From: BOG-908 sp965198825
Lineage (GTDB): Bacteria > Pseudomonadota > Alphaproteobacteria > Acetobacterales > Acetobacteraceae
Direction of reading: 5' to 3'
DNA length: 64,000 nt
NCBI GenBank assembly: GCA_965198825.1
Contig: CBDAQB010000003.1
Span: forward strand, 1,984,001-2,048,000
Part shown: one piece after another, positions 1 to 11,410 of the stretch
Layout: each line of letters starts with the position of its first letter
Position numbering within the stretch: position 1 is the first letter of the stretch
Position numbers and translations under genes: made by a program
Notes under the pieces: model-generated
The model's input: only the letters and a program-made list of their open reading frames with translations
Told to the model about the DNA's origin: nothing
Databases searched by the model: none

Positions 1-12
1 TCCTGCATACGG

Positions 13-27
13 GAACAAAATAGGAAC
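13..27. promoter_or_regulatory. LexA operator (SOS box), alphaproteobacterial type
   Basis: GAAC at 13-16 and GAAC at 24-27 are separated by exactly 7 bases, which is the reverse-strand form of the alphaproteobacterial LexA site GTTC-N7-GTTC. It ends on the base before the imuA start codon, so bound LexA should block initiation of the imuA-imuB-dnaE2 cassette until DNA damage. The match is seen directly. LexA control is inferred from known regulation of this cassette. Confidence 0.85.
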
Positions 28-813
28 ATGAGTTCCTTGCCAACCCTGGCCACGAAAGCCTGCCTGGACGAGCTGCGCGAGCGCATCCGTCTGCTGGAGC
101 GGGCTACCGGTCGCCCTGGCGGGATTTTGCCATTCGGCATACCGGACGTCGATGCCCATCTGCCTGAAGCTGGCCTGGTGCGTGGCGCCCTTCATGAAGT
201 GTCCGGCGGTGAAACCGACGAGATCCATGGCGCGGCCGCTGCCCTGTTCACGGCAGGCATCCTGGCACGCATGGAAGGCCCTGCCCTCTGGATCACCACG
301 GCGAGCGACCTGTTCGCCCCAGGCCTGGCCTGCGCCGGCGTAACACCCGACCGATTGCTTCACGCCCGCGCGCCAAACGAAAAAACCGTCCTGCTCGCCA
401 TGGAAGAAGCGCTGCGCCACACCGGCCTCTGCGCCGTCGTGGGGGAAGCTGCAAAGCTCTCCATGACCGCGTCGCGCCGCCTGGTCCTGGCCGCCGAGAA
501 AACCGGCGTCATGGCGCTTCTCATCAGGCGCCGGCCGGAAGGCCGCCCGTTCGAGGAAACCCTCACCGCCGCCGCCACCCGGTGGCGCATCACGCCGATC
601 CCCTCGACCCCGCCCCTGTTCGGCGATTCGCCAGCGGCAGGCATCGGCCGGGCGCGATGGCGGGTGGACCTGACGCGCTGCCGAAGCGGCGAAGCTGCAC
701 ACTGGATCTTGGAGGCTTGCGATGCGCAGGGTCGTCTCTCTCTACCTGCCGACGTGGCCTACGGACCGGCTGCACAAGCAGGACGCCGTGCTTCAGGCAG
801 GCAAGCCGCCTGA
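28..813 (+). CDS. imuA: ImuA, RecA-like accessory protein of translesion synthesis
   Basis: First gene of the SOS mutagenesis cassette. ImuA (261 aa) is a RecA/SulA-related protein that works with ImuB and DnaE2 in error-prone repair. The N-terminal LRERIRLLER helix, the GALHEVSGG stretch near residue 53 and the LWITTASDLFAPGLA strand region fit the family. The ATG directly follows the LexA box and has no clear Shine-Dalgarno sequence (only AGGA a few bases away), so the mRNA may be leaderless or nearly so. The last 92 bases overlap imuB in another frame, which suggests translational coupling. Identity rests on sequence pattern plus the gene order with imuB and dnaE2. Confidence 0.9.
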   Translation: MSSLPTLATKACLDELRERIRLLERATGRPGGILPFGIPDVDAHLPEAGLVRGALHEVSGGETDEIHGAAAALFTAGILARMEGPALWITTASDLFAPGLACAGVTPDRLLHARAPNEKTVLLAMEEALRHTGLCAVVGEAAKLSMTASRRLVLAAEKTGVMALLIRRRPEGRPFEETLTAAATRWRITPIPSTPPLFGDSPAAGIGRARWRVDLTRCRSGEAAHWILEACDAQGRLSLPADVAYGPAAQAGRRASGRQAA

Positions 814-2263
814 GAAAACCAGAAGTCCCCTGCTGGTGGCGCAAAAGTTCGGCTCACGCCGGCTGATCACGGCTGCCGACGCAAGTGCGCGAAAGCTCGA
901 TCTGCGCCCAGGCATGGCCGTCGCCCAAGCCCAGGCCATGGTGCCCGAACTCTTCATCGTGGAGGCTGACCCGGCCGCCGATGCCGCCGCGCTCAACCGC
1001 CTCGCAGCCTGGTGCCTGCACCGCCTGACACCGCTGGCAGCACCCGATCCCCCTGATGGCGTGTGGCTGGACGTCACCGGCTGCACCCATCTCTTCGGCG
1101 GAGAGTCGGCCATGTTGCATGACCTGGTCAGGAGATTTACGCAAAGCGGCATAGATGCCTGCGTTGCCGTCGCAGAAACGCCAGGCGCCGCCCACGCGCT
1201 CGCACGCTGGAGCAAGGCGCCTATCACCATCGCGCCGCCTGGCGGCATGCGCCCGCTTCTGGAACCGCTACCGGTCGCCTCCCTGCGCCTTGCCGACGAC
1301 ACCGTGCAGGGCCTGCGCCGCCTCGGCTTCGACACTATCGGCCAGCTCATGCGCACGCCGCGCGCCCCTCTCACCCGCCGCTTCGGCAACACCGCCCTGC
1401 GTCGCCTAGACCAGGCGCTAGGCACCGCACCGGAGCCGATCGAACCCATGGCGGTCGCCGAACTTCCCCGCACACGCATGGGTTTTCCCGAACCCATCGC
1501 CACGCCGGAAGACCTCGCACGCGCCACGGCCCTTCTCGTCGAAGCGCTCTGCGAAAAACTCCAGCGCCGCGGGTTGGGCGCCTGCCGCCTTGACCTCGTG
1601 TTCCAGCGCGTGGATGGCGCAGCACAGGCGATACGCATTGGCACCGCCGCGCCAACACGGGACGTCGCCCATCTCACCAGGCTCCTCCTGCCGCAAATCG
1701 AAACCATCGATCCCGGCTTCGGCATCGAGACCATGCTGCTCACCGCATCGCTCACCAACTCCCTCGATCCCAGCCAGATCATGACGCATTTCGGCCACGC
1801 ACCCCCCGACACCGATCTCGCGCGCCTGGTGGACAGCCTCTCAAATCGCCTGGGCAGCGAGCGCATCTTCCGCACCAAGCCCATGCAAAGCGACCTGCCG
1901 GAACGCTCGGTTTGCGAAACACCCCCGCTCGCCCGTGCGGAAGGCGCATCATGGCCCGACCGCCTGCCACGCCCCACCCGACTGTTCGATCCCCCAAAAC
2001 CGGTCGAAGCCATGGCGCTCCTCCCCGACCACCCGCCGGCACGCTTCACCTGGAAACGCAAAATCCACACCATCAAACGCGCCGACGGCCCCGAGCGCGT
2101 GTTCGGCGAATGGTGGAAGAATGCTGACGAGACCTGGGCCGTTCGGGATTACTTCCAGGTGGAGGACGAAAGCGGGCAGCGCTTCTGGCTGTTCCGGCGT
2201 GGCGATGGCGAGGGTGGGGTTACGGGGGATATGCAATGGTTTTTGCATGGCGTGTTTGGATAG
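722..2263 (+). CDS. imuB: ImuB, catalytically divergent Y-family polymerase homologue
   Basis: 513 aa, DinB/UmuC-like (MRRVVSLYLPTWPTDRL at the N-terminus, little-finger region in the middle). ImuB generally lacks the acidic catalytic triad of active Y-family polymerases and acts as the hub linking ImuA, DnaE2 and the beta clamp. The start is chosen from a good GGAGG at 711-715 and the conserved N-terminus. It lies inside the end of imuA, a 92-base overlap. The C-terminus (FGEWWKNADETWAVRDYF) is the conserved ImuB tail. The TAG stop at 2261-2263 is the first triplet of DHE copy 1, which separates it from dnaE2. Confidence 0.93.
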   Translation: MRRVVSLYLPTWPTDRLHKQDAVLQAGKPPEKTRSPLLVAQKFGSRRLITAADASARKLDLRPGMAVAQAQAMVPELFIVEADPAADAAALNRLAAWCLHRLTPLAAPDPPDGVWLDVTGCTHLFGGESAMLHDLVRRFTQSGIDACVAVAETPGAAHALARWSKAPITIAPPGGMRPLLEPLPVASLRLADDTVQGLRRLGFDTIGQLMRTPRAPLTRRFGNTALRRLDQALGTAPEPIEPMAVAELPRTRMGFPEPIATPEDLARATALLVEALCEKLQRRGLGACRLDLVFQRVDGAAQAIRIGTAAPTRDVAHLTRLLLPQIETIDPGFGIETMLLTASLTNSLDPSQIMTHFGHAPPDTDLARLVDSLSNRLGSERIFRTKPMQSDLPERSVCETPPLARAEGASWPDRLPRPTRLFDPPKPVEAMALLPDHPPARFTWKRKIHTIKRADGPERVFGEWWKNADETWAVRDYFQVEDESGQRFWLFRRGDGEGGVTGDMQWFLHGVFG

Positions 2264-2390
2264 CAAGCATGTTCTTTTTTGAAAAAAAGAACCAAAAAAC
2301 TTTTGCGATGTGGGACCGAGATCGTGGGAACGCCCGGCCCAAAGGTCCAAAGGTTTTTTGCTTCTTTTTTGCAAAAAAGAAGGCCTTGCC

Positions 2391-2392
<2 letters not shown>
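2261..2392. repeat. Double-hairpin element (DHE) copy 1, between imuB and dnaE2
   Basis: Reference description of the family. The left edge is TAGCAAGCAT with imuB's stop as its first triplet. The left hairpin is at 2271-2292 (TTCTTTTTT / AAAAAAAGAA closed by G-C), followed by the arm CAAAAAACTTTTG. The core contains GGGACCGAGATCGTGGGAA. The mirrored arm and right hairpin (2361-2382, closed by C-G) follow, then the edge GCCTTGCC. The long arms can also pair with each other, and on either strand they are followed by a T-run, as in a bidirectional intrinsic terminator. Hairpin types are G-C left and C-G right. Core orientation is forward. Confidence 0.9.
2378..2383 (+). promoter_or_regulatory. 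Shine-Dalgarno of dnaE2 formed by the 3' arm of DHE copy 1
   Basis: AGAAGG, ending 7 bases before the TTG at 2391, is the closing strand of the right hairpin (2361-2382) plus one base. If the hairpin forms in RNA, this ribosome-binding site is sequestered. No other Shine-Dalgarno sequence lies ahead of dnaE2. The sequence relation is seen directly. Any regulatory effect is inference. Confidence 0.55.
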
Positions 2393-5606
<3,214 letters not shown>

Positions 5607-5609
<3 letters not shown>

Positions 5610-5743
5610 GGAAGGACTTCTTTTTTGAAAAAAAGAAGCAAAAAACTTTTACGACTTGGGACCGAGATCGTGGATAGGCCCAGCCCCAAATGTCCAAAAG
5701 TTTTTTGGTTCTTTTTTTCAAAAAAGAACTGCTTCCTTCCTTA
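5607..5743. repeat. DHE copy 2, exactly stop-to-stop between dnaE2 and mscL
   Basis: Begins with the TAA of dnaE2 (TAAGGAAGGAC) and ends with the complementary TTA of mscL (GCTTCCTTCCTTA). Nothing else separates the two convergent genes. Left hairpin is closed by C-G, right by G-C. Forward core. This is the clearest case of an element supplying the stop codons of both neighbours. Confidence 0.9.
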
Positions 5744-6214
5744 AACCACAGGCCCCCGCGTCACCGAAGCCTGCCCCCTCAACGCGTCCCGTATCTCCAT
5801 CAGCAGCACTTCACTCGTCGTAGGACCGGCAGCCACAGGCGCCTCCTCCTGCTTGCGCATGAAGCGCTGCAGCGTGCGCACCAGCCAGAACACGACGAAG
5901 GCCACGATCAGGAACTGGATCACCGCATTGACGAACAGCCCGTAGTTCACGGTCACCGCATTGGCGGCCTTGGCCGCGGCGAGATTGGGCTCGACGGGCC
6001 CACGGATCGTTATGAAGCGGTCGGAGAAATCGACGCCGCCCGTCAGCAGCCCGATAACCGGGTTGAATACGTCCTTGACCAGGCTTTGCACGATGCCGGT
6101 GAACGCCGCGCCGATGATGATACCGACGGCAAGGTCCACCACGTTGCCGCGCATGATGAAGGCTTGGAAATCACCGATCCAACCCGGACGGTGCATAAGC
6201 TTGGGAGGCAGCAT
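5741..6214 (-). CDS. mscL: Large-conductance mechanosensitive channel MscL
   Basis: 157 aa inner-membrane channel that opens under membrane tension to release solutes in hypo-osmotic shock. The first transmembrane segment contains FIMRGNVVDLAVGIIIGAAFTGIV, the pore-lining MscL signature. The second contains NYGLFVNAVIQFLIVAFVVFWLV, followed by a charged cytoplasmic helix. GGAG lies 8 bases before the ATG. Its TAA is the terminal triplet of DHE copy 2. The N-terminus is a few residues longer than in enterobacterial MscL, and a start at the second Met (MHRPGW) is possible. Confidence 0.95.
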   Translation of the reverse strand: MLPPKLMHRPGWIGDFQAFIMRGNVVDLAVGIIIGAAFTGIVQSLVKDVFNPVIGLLTGGVDFSDRFITIRGPVEPNLAAAKAANAVTVNYGLFVNAVIQFLIVAFVVFWLVRTLQRFMRKQEEAPVAAGPTTSEVLLMEIRDALRGQASVTRGPVV

Positions 6215-6292
6215 TTTGGAGACTCCGGTAAAAGCGGGCGGAGTTCTCGCCGCTTCGTTACGGATTGTCTACCCCAGAACGCCCTAAAACCC

Positions 6293-6727
6293 TCAGACGG
6301 ACCCGGAAACGTAAGCGCGCAGGCTGTCCACTTCCTGGGTCTGCTGCCCGATCAGCGCCTTGACCACGTCGCCGATGCTGATGAGACCGACCAGCTGCCC
6401 GCCTTCGAGTACAGGGAGATGACGCACCCGGCTCTGGGTCATCATCGCCATGGCCTGCGCTACGGTGGTCGAGGGCGTCACGGTGAACAGCACGCTCGTC
6501 ATGAGCTGGGCGGCCGTCATCTCGAGGCTGGCGGCGCCGACGCGGGAAACGCTGCGCACGATGTCACGCTCGCTGACGATGCCGAGAAGCTGGCCGGCGG
6601 TATCACGCACCAGGATGGCGCCGATCTTGTGGTCCGCGAGCCGTTTCGCGACCTCGCCGACGAGGGTCGTCGGTGGAACGGATGCGACTTCGTGGCCCTT
6701 GTGATGAAGGATGGCAGCGACTGTCAT
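6293..6727 (-). CDS. Tandem CBS-domain protein
   Basis: 144 aa made almost entirely of two CBS domains (about residues 8-60 and 72-128, the second with TQSRVRHLPVLEGGQLVGLISIGDVVK). CBS pairs bind adenine nucleotides or SAM and act as energy or redox sensors. Stand-alone proteins of this type are common in alphaproteobacteria and have no fixed target. AGGGAG sits 8 bases before the ATG. It is probably its own transcription unit, with 78 bp to mscL downstream and DHE copy 3 upstream. Confidence 0.88.
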   Translation of the reverse strand: MTVAAILHHKGHEVASVPPTTLVGEVAKRLADHKIGAILVRDTAGQLLGIVSERDIVRSVSRVGAASLEMTAAQLMTSVLFTVTPSTTVAQAMAMMTQSRVRHLPVLEGGQLVGLISIGDVVKALIGQQTQEVDSLRAYVSGSV

Positions 6728-6810
6728 GAAGCGGCTCCCTGCTAATTTCGTGGACCGCCGACGCTGCGCTCAATCTGGTTGGGATGCAAAAAGTAGGTGT
6801 GCGGCGCAGC

Positions 6811-6951
6811 AAGGAAGGAAGGCGTTCTTTTTTGAAAAAAAGAACCAAAAAACTTTTGCGACTGGGGACCGAGATCTTGGAAACGCCCAGCCTAAAGGCC
6901 CAAAAGTTTTTTGCTTCTTTTTTTCAAAAAAGAAGATGCTTTCTTCTTCTA
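6811..6951. repeat. DHE copy 3, between the ABC exporter end and the CBS gene start
   Basis: Full element. Edge AAGGAAGGAAGGC, left hairpin closed by G-C, forward core (GGGGACCGAGATCTTGGAAAC), right hairpin closed by C-G. It ends at the CTA that is the TAG stop of the minus-strand ABC exporter gene. Confidence 0.88.
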
Positions 6952-8709
6952 ATGCGCCTCCACGCCAGTAAGCTGGTTCGCCACCAGATCGGCAAACCGT
7001 CCACGCCGCTCGCACAGCCCATCGAAGCTACCGCGCTCCACGATCTGGCCTGCGTCGAACACCAGGATCTCGTCGGCATCACGCACGGTTGAAAGCCGGT
7101 GTGCGATCACGAACGTGGTCCGGCCGAGCATGAGGTTTGCCATCGCGCGGGACACCCGGGCTTCCGTGGCGGCATCGAGCGCTGAGGTCGCCTCGTCCAG
7201 GATCAGGATCGGCGCGTCCTTCAGAAGGGCGCGAGCGATCGCCAGCCGCTGACGCTGGCCGCCAGAGAGGTTGGCCCCGCGCTCACCCACCAGCGTGTCG
7301 TAACCCTGCGGCTGGCGGCTGATGAAATCATGCGCCTCGGCCAGGCGGCAGGCACGCTCGATATCCGCCTGTGTCGCATCAGGGCGCCCCACGAGCAGGT
7401 TCTCGCGTATCGAGCGGTTGAACAGCAGGCTCTCCTGGAACACCACGCCGATGTTGGCGCGCAGGCTGTCGAGGCTGACGTCGCGCAGGTCGGCGCCATC
7501 GATCAGGATGCCGCCCGAGCTCGGATCCCACAGCCGCTGCAGCATGTGCATGGCCGTGGACTTGCCAGCGCCGGTCGCACCCACCAGTGCGGTGACGGTG
7601 CCTGGCCGTGCAATGAACGAAATGTCCGACAGGATCGCCGGGCCGCCCGGATAGGCGAAGCTCACATTCTCGAAGGCGACCTCGCCCTGCGTCACAGCCA
7701 GCGTCTCGGCATCGTCGCGCTCAGGCACCGTGCTTGGCGTGTCGAGGAGGGCGTAGAAATCCTGCAGCACCGGCCCGCGCATGAACAGGCTGGAGGCAAA
7801 GTTCACGGCAGCCTCGAGGCGGCCGATCAGCAGCGTCGCGAAGCCCATGAAAGACACGATGTCGGACACGGTCGCCTGGCCGTGCAGATGCATCAGCGCG
7901 CCTGCCACCACAATGGTGATCACCGCCAGCGTGCTCGAGGCACGCGTCAGCACCGTCACGACGGCCCACCAGTTCAGCACCGGGAATTGGTGACGAACAA
8001 CGTTCTCGATGATCTGCGCGAACTCACGCGCTTCGGCCTGCAAGCGCCCGAAGGACTGCACGGCCACGACGTTGGAGAGCGCATCCTGCGCCCGCCCGGC
8101 CAGCTCGGAATGCGCGATCTCGGCCTGCCGCTGCCCAGCCTGCGTCCGCTTGATGACGAACGCCGTCACCACGGCAAACACCGTCACCAGCGCAAACAGC
8201 ACCAGCGACAACCGCCAGTTCAGCACGGCCGACAAAGGCAGCAGCACCACGATAGCGAGATAGGTCGCCAGGTTCTCCTTGAAGAACGTCAGCGTCAGGG
8301 CGAACAGCGAATCCGAGCCCGAAACCATGGTCTTCATCACCCCGCCCGACTGCGCGCCGCTGTGGAACGAAGGCGGCAGCGCCAGCACATGGTTGAAGCA
8401 ACGGCTCATCGCCGACAGCCGCGTGCGATGCGCGGTGCGCTCCGCGCCAACGGCCGTCGCGATGTTCGCCCCAATCCCCATGGCGCCAATGCCGACCCAT
8501 GCAGCCACCAGCATGGCGCCCTGCATGAACAGATCGTTTCGCTTCATGCTGTCCGAGTGCGACAGCAGCCCAATCACATGGCCGAACAGCAGAGGATCGA
8601 GGAACTGCAGCGTCGCCACGGCCAGGTTGCCGGCAGCGAGAAGGGCGATCGTCCGGCGGCTCTGGGCAAAGGTGCCAAGCACGCGGGCGTAAGTTTTGAG
8701 GAGCGACAT
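6949..8709 (-). CDS. ndvA: NdvA/ChvA-like exporter: fused ABC permease and ATPase
   Basis: About 586 aa from the ATG at 8709 (MSLLKTYARVLG). An in-frame start at 8742 would add 11 unconserved residues. The N-terminal half has about six membrane segments. The C-terminal half has an ABC ATPase with GATGAGKST (Walker A, near residue 375), LSGGQRQRLAIARALL (signature) and ILILDEATSALD (Walker B). The FPVLNWWAVV segment and the MSLLK start match the cyclic beta-1,2-glucan exporters NdvA/ChvA better than lipid A flippases. Such exporters act as dimers in the inner membrane and affect periplasmic osmoadaptation. The actual substrate here is inferred. TAG is the last triplet of DHE copy 3. Confidence 0.8.
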   Translation of the reverse strand: MSLLKTYARVLGTFAQSRRTIALLAAGNLAVATLQFLDPLLFGHVIGLLSHSDSMKRNDLFMQGAMLVAAWVGIGAMGIGANIATAVGAERTAHRTRLSAMSRCFNHVLALPPSFHSGAQSGGVMKTMVSGSDSLFALTLTFFKENLATYLAIVVLLPLSAVLNWRLSLVLFALVTVFAVVTAFVIKRTQAGQRQAEIAHSELAGRAQDALSNVVAVQSFGRLQAEAREFAQIIENVVRHQFPVLNWWAVVTVLTRASSTLAVITIVVAGALMHLHGQATVSDIVSFMGFATLLIGRLEAAVNFASSLFMRGPVLQDFYALLDTPSTVPERDDAETLAVTQGEVAFENVSFAYPGGPAILSDISFIARPGTVTALVGATGAGKSTAMHMLQRLWDPSSGGILIDGADLRDVSLDSLRANIGVVFQESLLFNRSIRENLLVGRPDATQADIERACRLAEAHDFISRQPQGYDTLVGERGANLSGGQRQRLAIARALLKDAPILILDEATSALDAATEARVSRAMANLMLGRTTFVIAHRLSTVRDADEILVFDAGQIVERGSFDGLCERRGRFADLVANQLTGVEAH

Positions 8710-8850
8710 GGGTGCCGAAATCCGTCTTTGAAGCCGGGGCACGCTGTCCCGGCACGCTCGTATTTACGGACCGATCTTGGCGAAACCTGGGCGCCGGGTG
8801 CGGTGCAATATGACCATTTTGGGGCAGCGTTCGGCCGCTGGAAGGTAAGT

Positions 8851-8890
8851 GGCAGGAAGGTCTTCTTTTTTGAAAAAAAGAAGATCTTTC
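8851..8890. repeat. DHE copy 4: solitary single hairpin
   Basis: One hairpin only (closed by C-G, extended by GGT...ATC flanks) with the usual GGCAGGAAGG edge. It has no arm, core or second hairpin. It lies between pdxY and the ABC exporter (both minus strand), 20 bp past the pdxY stop. It looks like a deletion remnant or a minimal form. Confidence 0.75.
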
Positions 8891-8909
8891 TGTTGCTGCC
8901 CTTACTTTC

Positions 8910-9770
8910 TCAGCAGCTCTCCAATTCAAACCGATGCGTAGGGCGAACCAGCTCGTCCTGAGCCTCGATCAGCACCAGCTCACGCGATCCTGCCTCCAGC
9001 GTCCGGCGCAGAATGCCATGCACGGAGGCCGCGGCGTTCGCCATGGCCGCCGCTGCATCGCCACCATTCAGCATGTGGAACAGGAACAGCGCGGCCATCG
9101 CGTCGCCCGCCCCATTCGGCGCCATAGGCAGAAGAGGCGTGCGGAGCCGATGGCAGGCGCCAGGCGACACGACCAGCAGGTCGAGCGCATCGTGCGGCGT
9201 ATCCTCCACCTGAACGCTGGTCACCAGAATGGCGCGCGGTCCCGACGGACGCATGCGATCCAGCAGGGCGCCGGCTGCGGCCTGGGTTTCCGCCAGTGTA
9301 GCGCAAGGCAGGCCGGTCAGCAGGCCGAGCTCGAACAGGTTAGGCGTAAGCAGATCGGCCGCTGGTACAGCCTGGTCGCGAAAGAAGTCAGGGATTCCCG
9401 CGCGGACATAGATGCCCGGCGCCTGGTCGCCCATCACCGGGTCGCAGCACCAGAGTGCGGCGGGATTAGCATTGCGCACCCGGTCGGCTGCATCGCGCAT
9501 GACCGTGCCGGTGCCCTCATCGCCGATATAGCCGGTGAGCAGGGCGTCGCACCGCGCCAGCGCGCCACGCGCCTCTATCCCCGCGATCAGGGCCGCGATT
9601 GCTGCCGGTGCCACCACCGTTCCGGTGTGCGCGCCATAGCCCGGATGGTTGGAAAAATGCACCGTCGAAACCGGCCACACTTCAGCACCCAGCCGCTGCA
9701 GCGGGAACACGGCGGCGGAATTACCGACATGCCCATAGGCGACGGCGGACTGTATCGAGAGGATATTCAC
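8910..9770 (-). CDS. pdxY: Pyridoxal kinase (PdxY family)
   Basis: 286 aa ribokinase-fold kinase that phosphorylates pyridoxal in the vitamin B6 salvage route. The N-terminus MNILSIQSAVAYGHVGNSAAVFPLQRLG with STVHFSNHPGYG is diagnostic. The C-terminal PNGAGDAMAALFLFH holds the GxGD catalytic Asp and anion hole. Length is normal (E. coli PdxY is 287). It is 21 bp downstream of the FAS1-domain gene on the same strand, so the two may share a transcript. The stop is TGA and is not part of the neighbouring DHE. Confidence 0.93.
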   Translation of the reverse strand: MNILSIQSAVAYGHVGNSAAVFPLQRLGAEVWPVSTVHFSNHPGYGAHTGTVVAPAAIAALIAGIEARGALARCDALLTGYIGDEGTGTVMRDAADRVRNANPAALWCCDPVMGDQAPGIYVRAGIPDFFRDQAVPAADLLTPNLFELGLLTGLPCATLAETQAAAGALLDRMRPSGPRAILVTSVQVEDTPHDALDLLVVSPGACHRLRTPLLPMAPNGAGDAMAALFLFHMLNGGDAAAAMANAAASVHGILRRTLEAGSRELVLIEAQDELVRPTHRFELESC

Positions 9771-9791
9771 GCGGATGGCGCGATGCGTGGT

Positions 9792-10616
9792 CTAGCGCGA
9801 TCCCGCGTCAATGTTTCCGGACTGGCCAACCTGGTCGAAAAAATGAAGTCCGTCCTTCGGTTGTTCAGGCGCCGCGGCCATAGCCACTTCGCGTCCCCAC
9901 GCGTCCCGCACAAGAATTGAGGATTCGTCCCGTGAGGTCACTATCAGGACGCCGCCACCCACAGTATGCAATGTCACATGGTCCCCTGGCTGCTTCAGTC
10001 TGCTGCGCAAGCGCTCCAGTGAATAATCGCCAGCGACAGCGTGCCCGGCCAAAAGCTGGCGAAGACTAGCCTTGCCGTCCGCATGCAACTTGTCCTGCGC
10101 GGCATTGGACAACAGGCGTTCCAAGCCCCCGTCCGAAGGGGCGAATAAGGTAAACGAACTACTCTTACCATCGGCTTTGGTGAAGCCGGCCAGCCGCATA
10201 GCCCTTAAAAGCTGGCCACGTCTCAGTTCCTGTCCATCGATCACGTGCCCTGGGGCATCGGGTTCGTCCTTCCCGATAGGAGCATCTGCGAGCTGGACAG
10301 GAAATGGTTCGGCTCTCCCCAATGAAGCGACAGGCACGGCAGGGGCCTCGAGGCGAGGCGCTTGAACCACGCCGGGCGCCGCTTCGACATGGGAGGCGGG
10401 CTGCATGTGAGCCACAGGGCGGAAATCCGGCCACTGATCCGGCGGCTGAACCAGGTGCCCGACGTAAAGCACGCCAGTGCCGGCGACCATCGCAGTCACT
10501 GCCGCCCCGAGATAGAGCGCGAACATGCGGATCGCCCAACCCAGGAGATGAGGCGGCAAGAACGGCGGTGTGGCCAAGATGGACTCCGCAAATCGCGGTG
10601 CGGCTTTCATCAACAT
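9792..10616 (-). CDS. Membrane-anchored protein with a FAS1 (fasciclin) domain
   Basis: 274 aa. Residues about 25-55 form one membrane segment (LGWAIRMFALYLGAAVTAMVAG), then a proline-rich linker, then a periplasmic FAS1-like domain from about residue 130 (GQELRRGQLLRAMRLAGFT, FTLFAPSDGGLERLL). FAS1 domains mediate adhesion or ligand binding. No enzymatic role is visible. The ATG at 10616 has only a weak upstream GGA, and a second ATG follows two codons later. It may be co-transcribed with pdxY, with no obvious functional link. Confidence 0.7.
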   Translation of the reverse strand: MLMKAAPRFAESILATPPFLPPHLLGWAIRMFALYLGAAVTAMVAGTGVLYVGHLVQPPDQWPDFRPVAHMQPASHVEAAPGVVQAPRLEAPAVPVASLGRAEPFPVQLADAPIGKDEPDAPGHVIDGQELRRGQLLRAMRLAGFTKADGKSSSFTLFAPSDGGLERLLSNAAQDKLHADGKASLRQLLAGHAVAGDYSLERLRSRLKQPGDHVTLHTVGGGVLIVTSRDESSILVRDAWGREVAMAAAPEQPKDGLHFFDQVGQSGNIDAGSR

Positions 10617-10697
10617 GAGGCAACTATCCGATAAGGCCTCATAATAGGGCAGTCCCGATGCCTTCTTCCAGACCTTTCAAGCCTTCCTGATTCTTGC

Positions 10698-10949
10698 TCA
10701 CTCTTCCCGCATGATCCTGATGGCCTCGAAAACGCCGAAGCCCGTGAAGACGAGCACGATGGCGGTCTCCCCCATCTCCAATATCCAGCGAAACGGGAAC
10801 AGGCCCAGCACCAGCGGCTGCGATCCCGGAAACAGGAAGGTCCACACGACCTCAGACAGCTTGAGGCATCCGGCTGCCAGGAGCGCCAGGGCAAGATGCA
10901 GCACCATCATGAGGCCGGCCTTCGCCGTTCGCCTGATATCGTCGAGCAT
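10698..10949 (-). CDS. Small membrane protein of unknown function
   Basis: 83 aa. Two hydrophobic segments (MMVLHLALALLAAGCLKL and ILEMGETAIVLVFTGFGVFEAI) and a short charged tail, with no recognised domain. Coding is supported by the coherent transmembrane pattern and the absence of a competing frame. No Shine-Dalgarno sequence is evident, and the start could be the later MMV. Function unknown. Confidence 0.5.
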   Translation of the reverse strand: MLDDIRRTAKAGLMMVLHLALALLAAGCLKLSEVVWTFLFPGSQPLVLGLFPFRWILEMGETAIVLVFTGFGVFEAIRIMREE

Positions 10950-11011
10950 AGCTTATCGATACGATACCGGACGGGAAGAACAAGTCTCCCACCTGGCTGG
11001 ACGGATCGCCA

Positions 11012-11040
11012 TTGCAGAGGGCGCTCCGCCCCCTTATAGA
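11012..11040 (+). promoter_or_regulatory. Sigma-70-type promoter of rpmE
   Basis: TTGCAG (11012-11017), a 17-base spacer, and TATAGA (11035-11040), about 58 bp before the rpmE ATG. Both hexamers match five or four of six consensus positions at ideal spacing. Confidence 0.6.
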
Positions 11041-11097
11041 CCCGCCCTTCGCGCTTCCGGTCGGCATCGGCGGCGCCATGCATGAAAGGCCACCGCC

Positions 11098-11331
11098 ATG
11101 AAGTCCGGGATCCACCCCGACTACCACGACATCACCGTCATCATGACAGACGGGACCACCTACCAGACCCGCTCCTGCATGGGCAAAGCCGGCGACACCA
11201 TCCGCCTGGACATCGACCCCAAATCGCACCCGGCGTGGACCGGCGTTCAGCGCATGATCGACACCGGCGGCCAGGTCGCGAAGTTCAACAAGAAGTTCGC
11301 CGGCATCGGCCTCAAGAAGGGCAACACCTAG
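11098..11331 (+). CDS. rpmE: 50S ribosomal protein L31
   Basis: 77 aa. MKSGIHPDYHDITVIMTDGTTYQTRS is the alphaproteobacterial form of L31, which lacks the four zinc-binding cysteines of the C+ type (only one Cys is present). It is part of the large ribosomal subunit at the intersubunit bridge. It appears to be its own unit, with a promoter at 11012-11040 and a GC hairpin just after the stop. Confidence 0.95.
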   Translation: MKSGIHPDYHDITVIMTDGTTYQTRSCMGKAGDTIRLDIDPKSHPAWTGVQRMIDTGGQVAKFNKKFAGIGLKKGNT

Positions 11332-11342
11332 CCCTTCTTCGC

Positions 11343-11365
11343 TCCGCCGGGCTCGCCCCGGCGGA
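11343..11365 (+). terminator. GC-rich hairpin after rpmE
   Basis: Perfect 8-bp stem TCCGCCGG / CCGGCGGA with a 7-base loop, starting 11 bp after the rpmE stop. No clear T-run follows, so it is a weak intrinsic or factor-assisted terminator at best. Confidence 0.45.
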
Positions 11366-11410
11366 CCTTACTACCCTTCGAAAATTCGCCCGCCACGCGG
11401 CTGCACCGGT

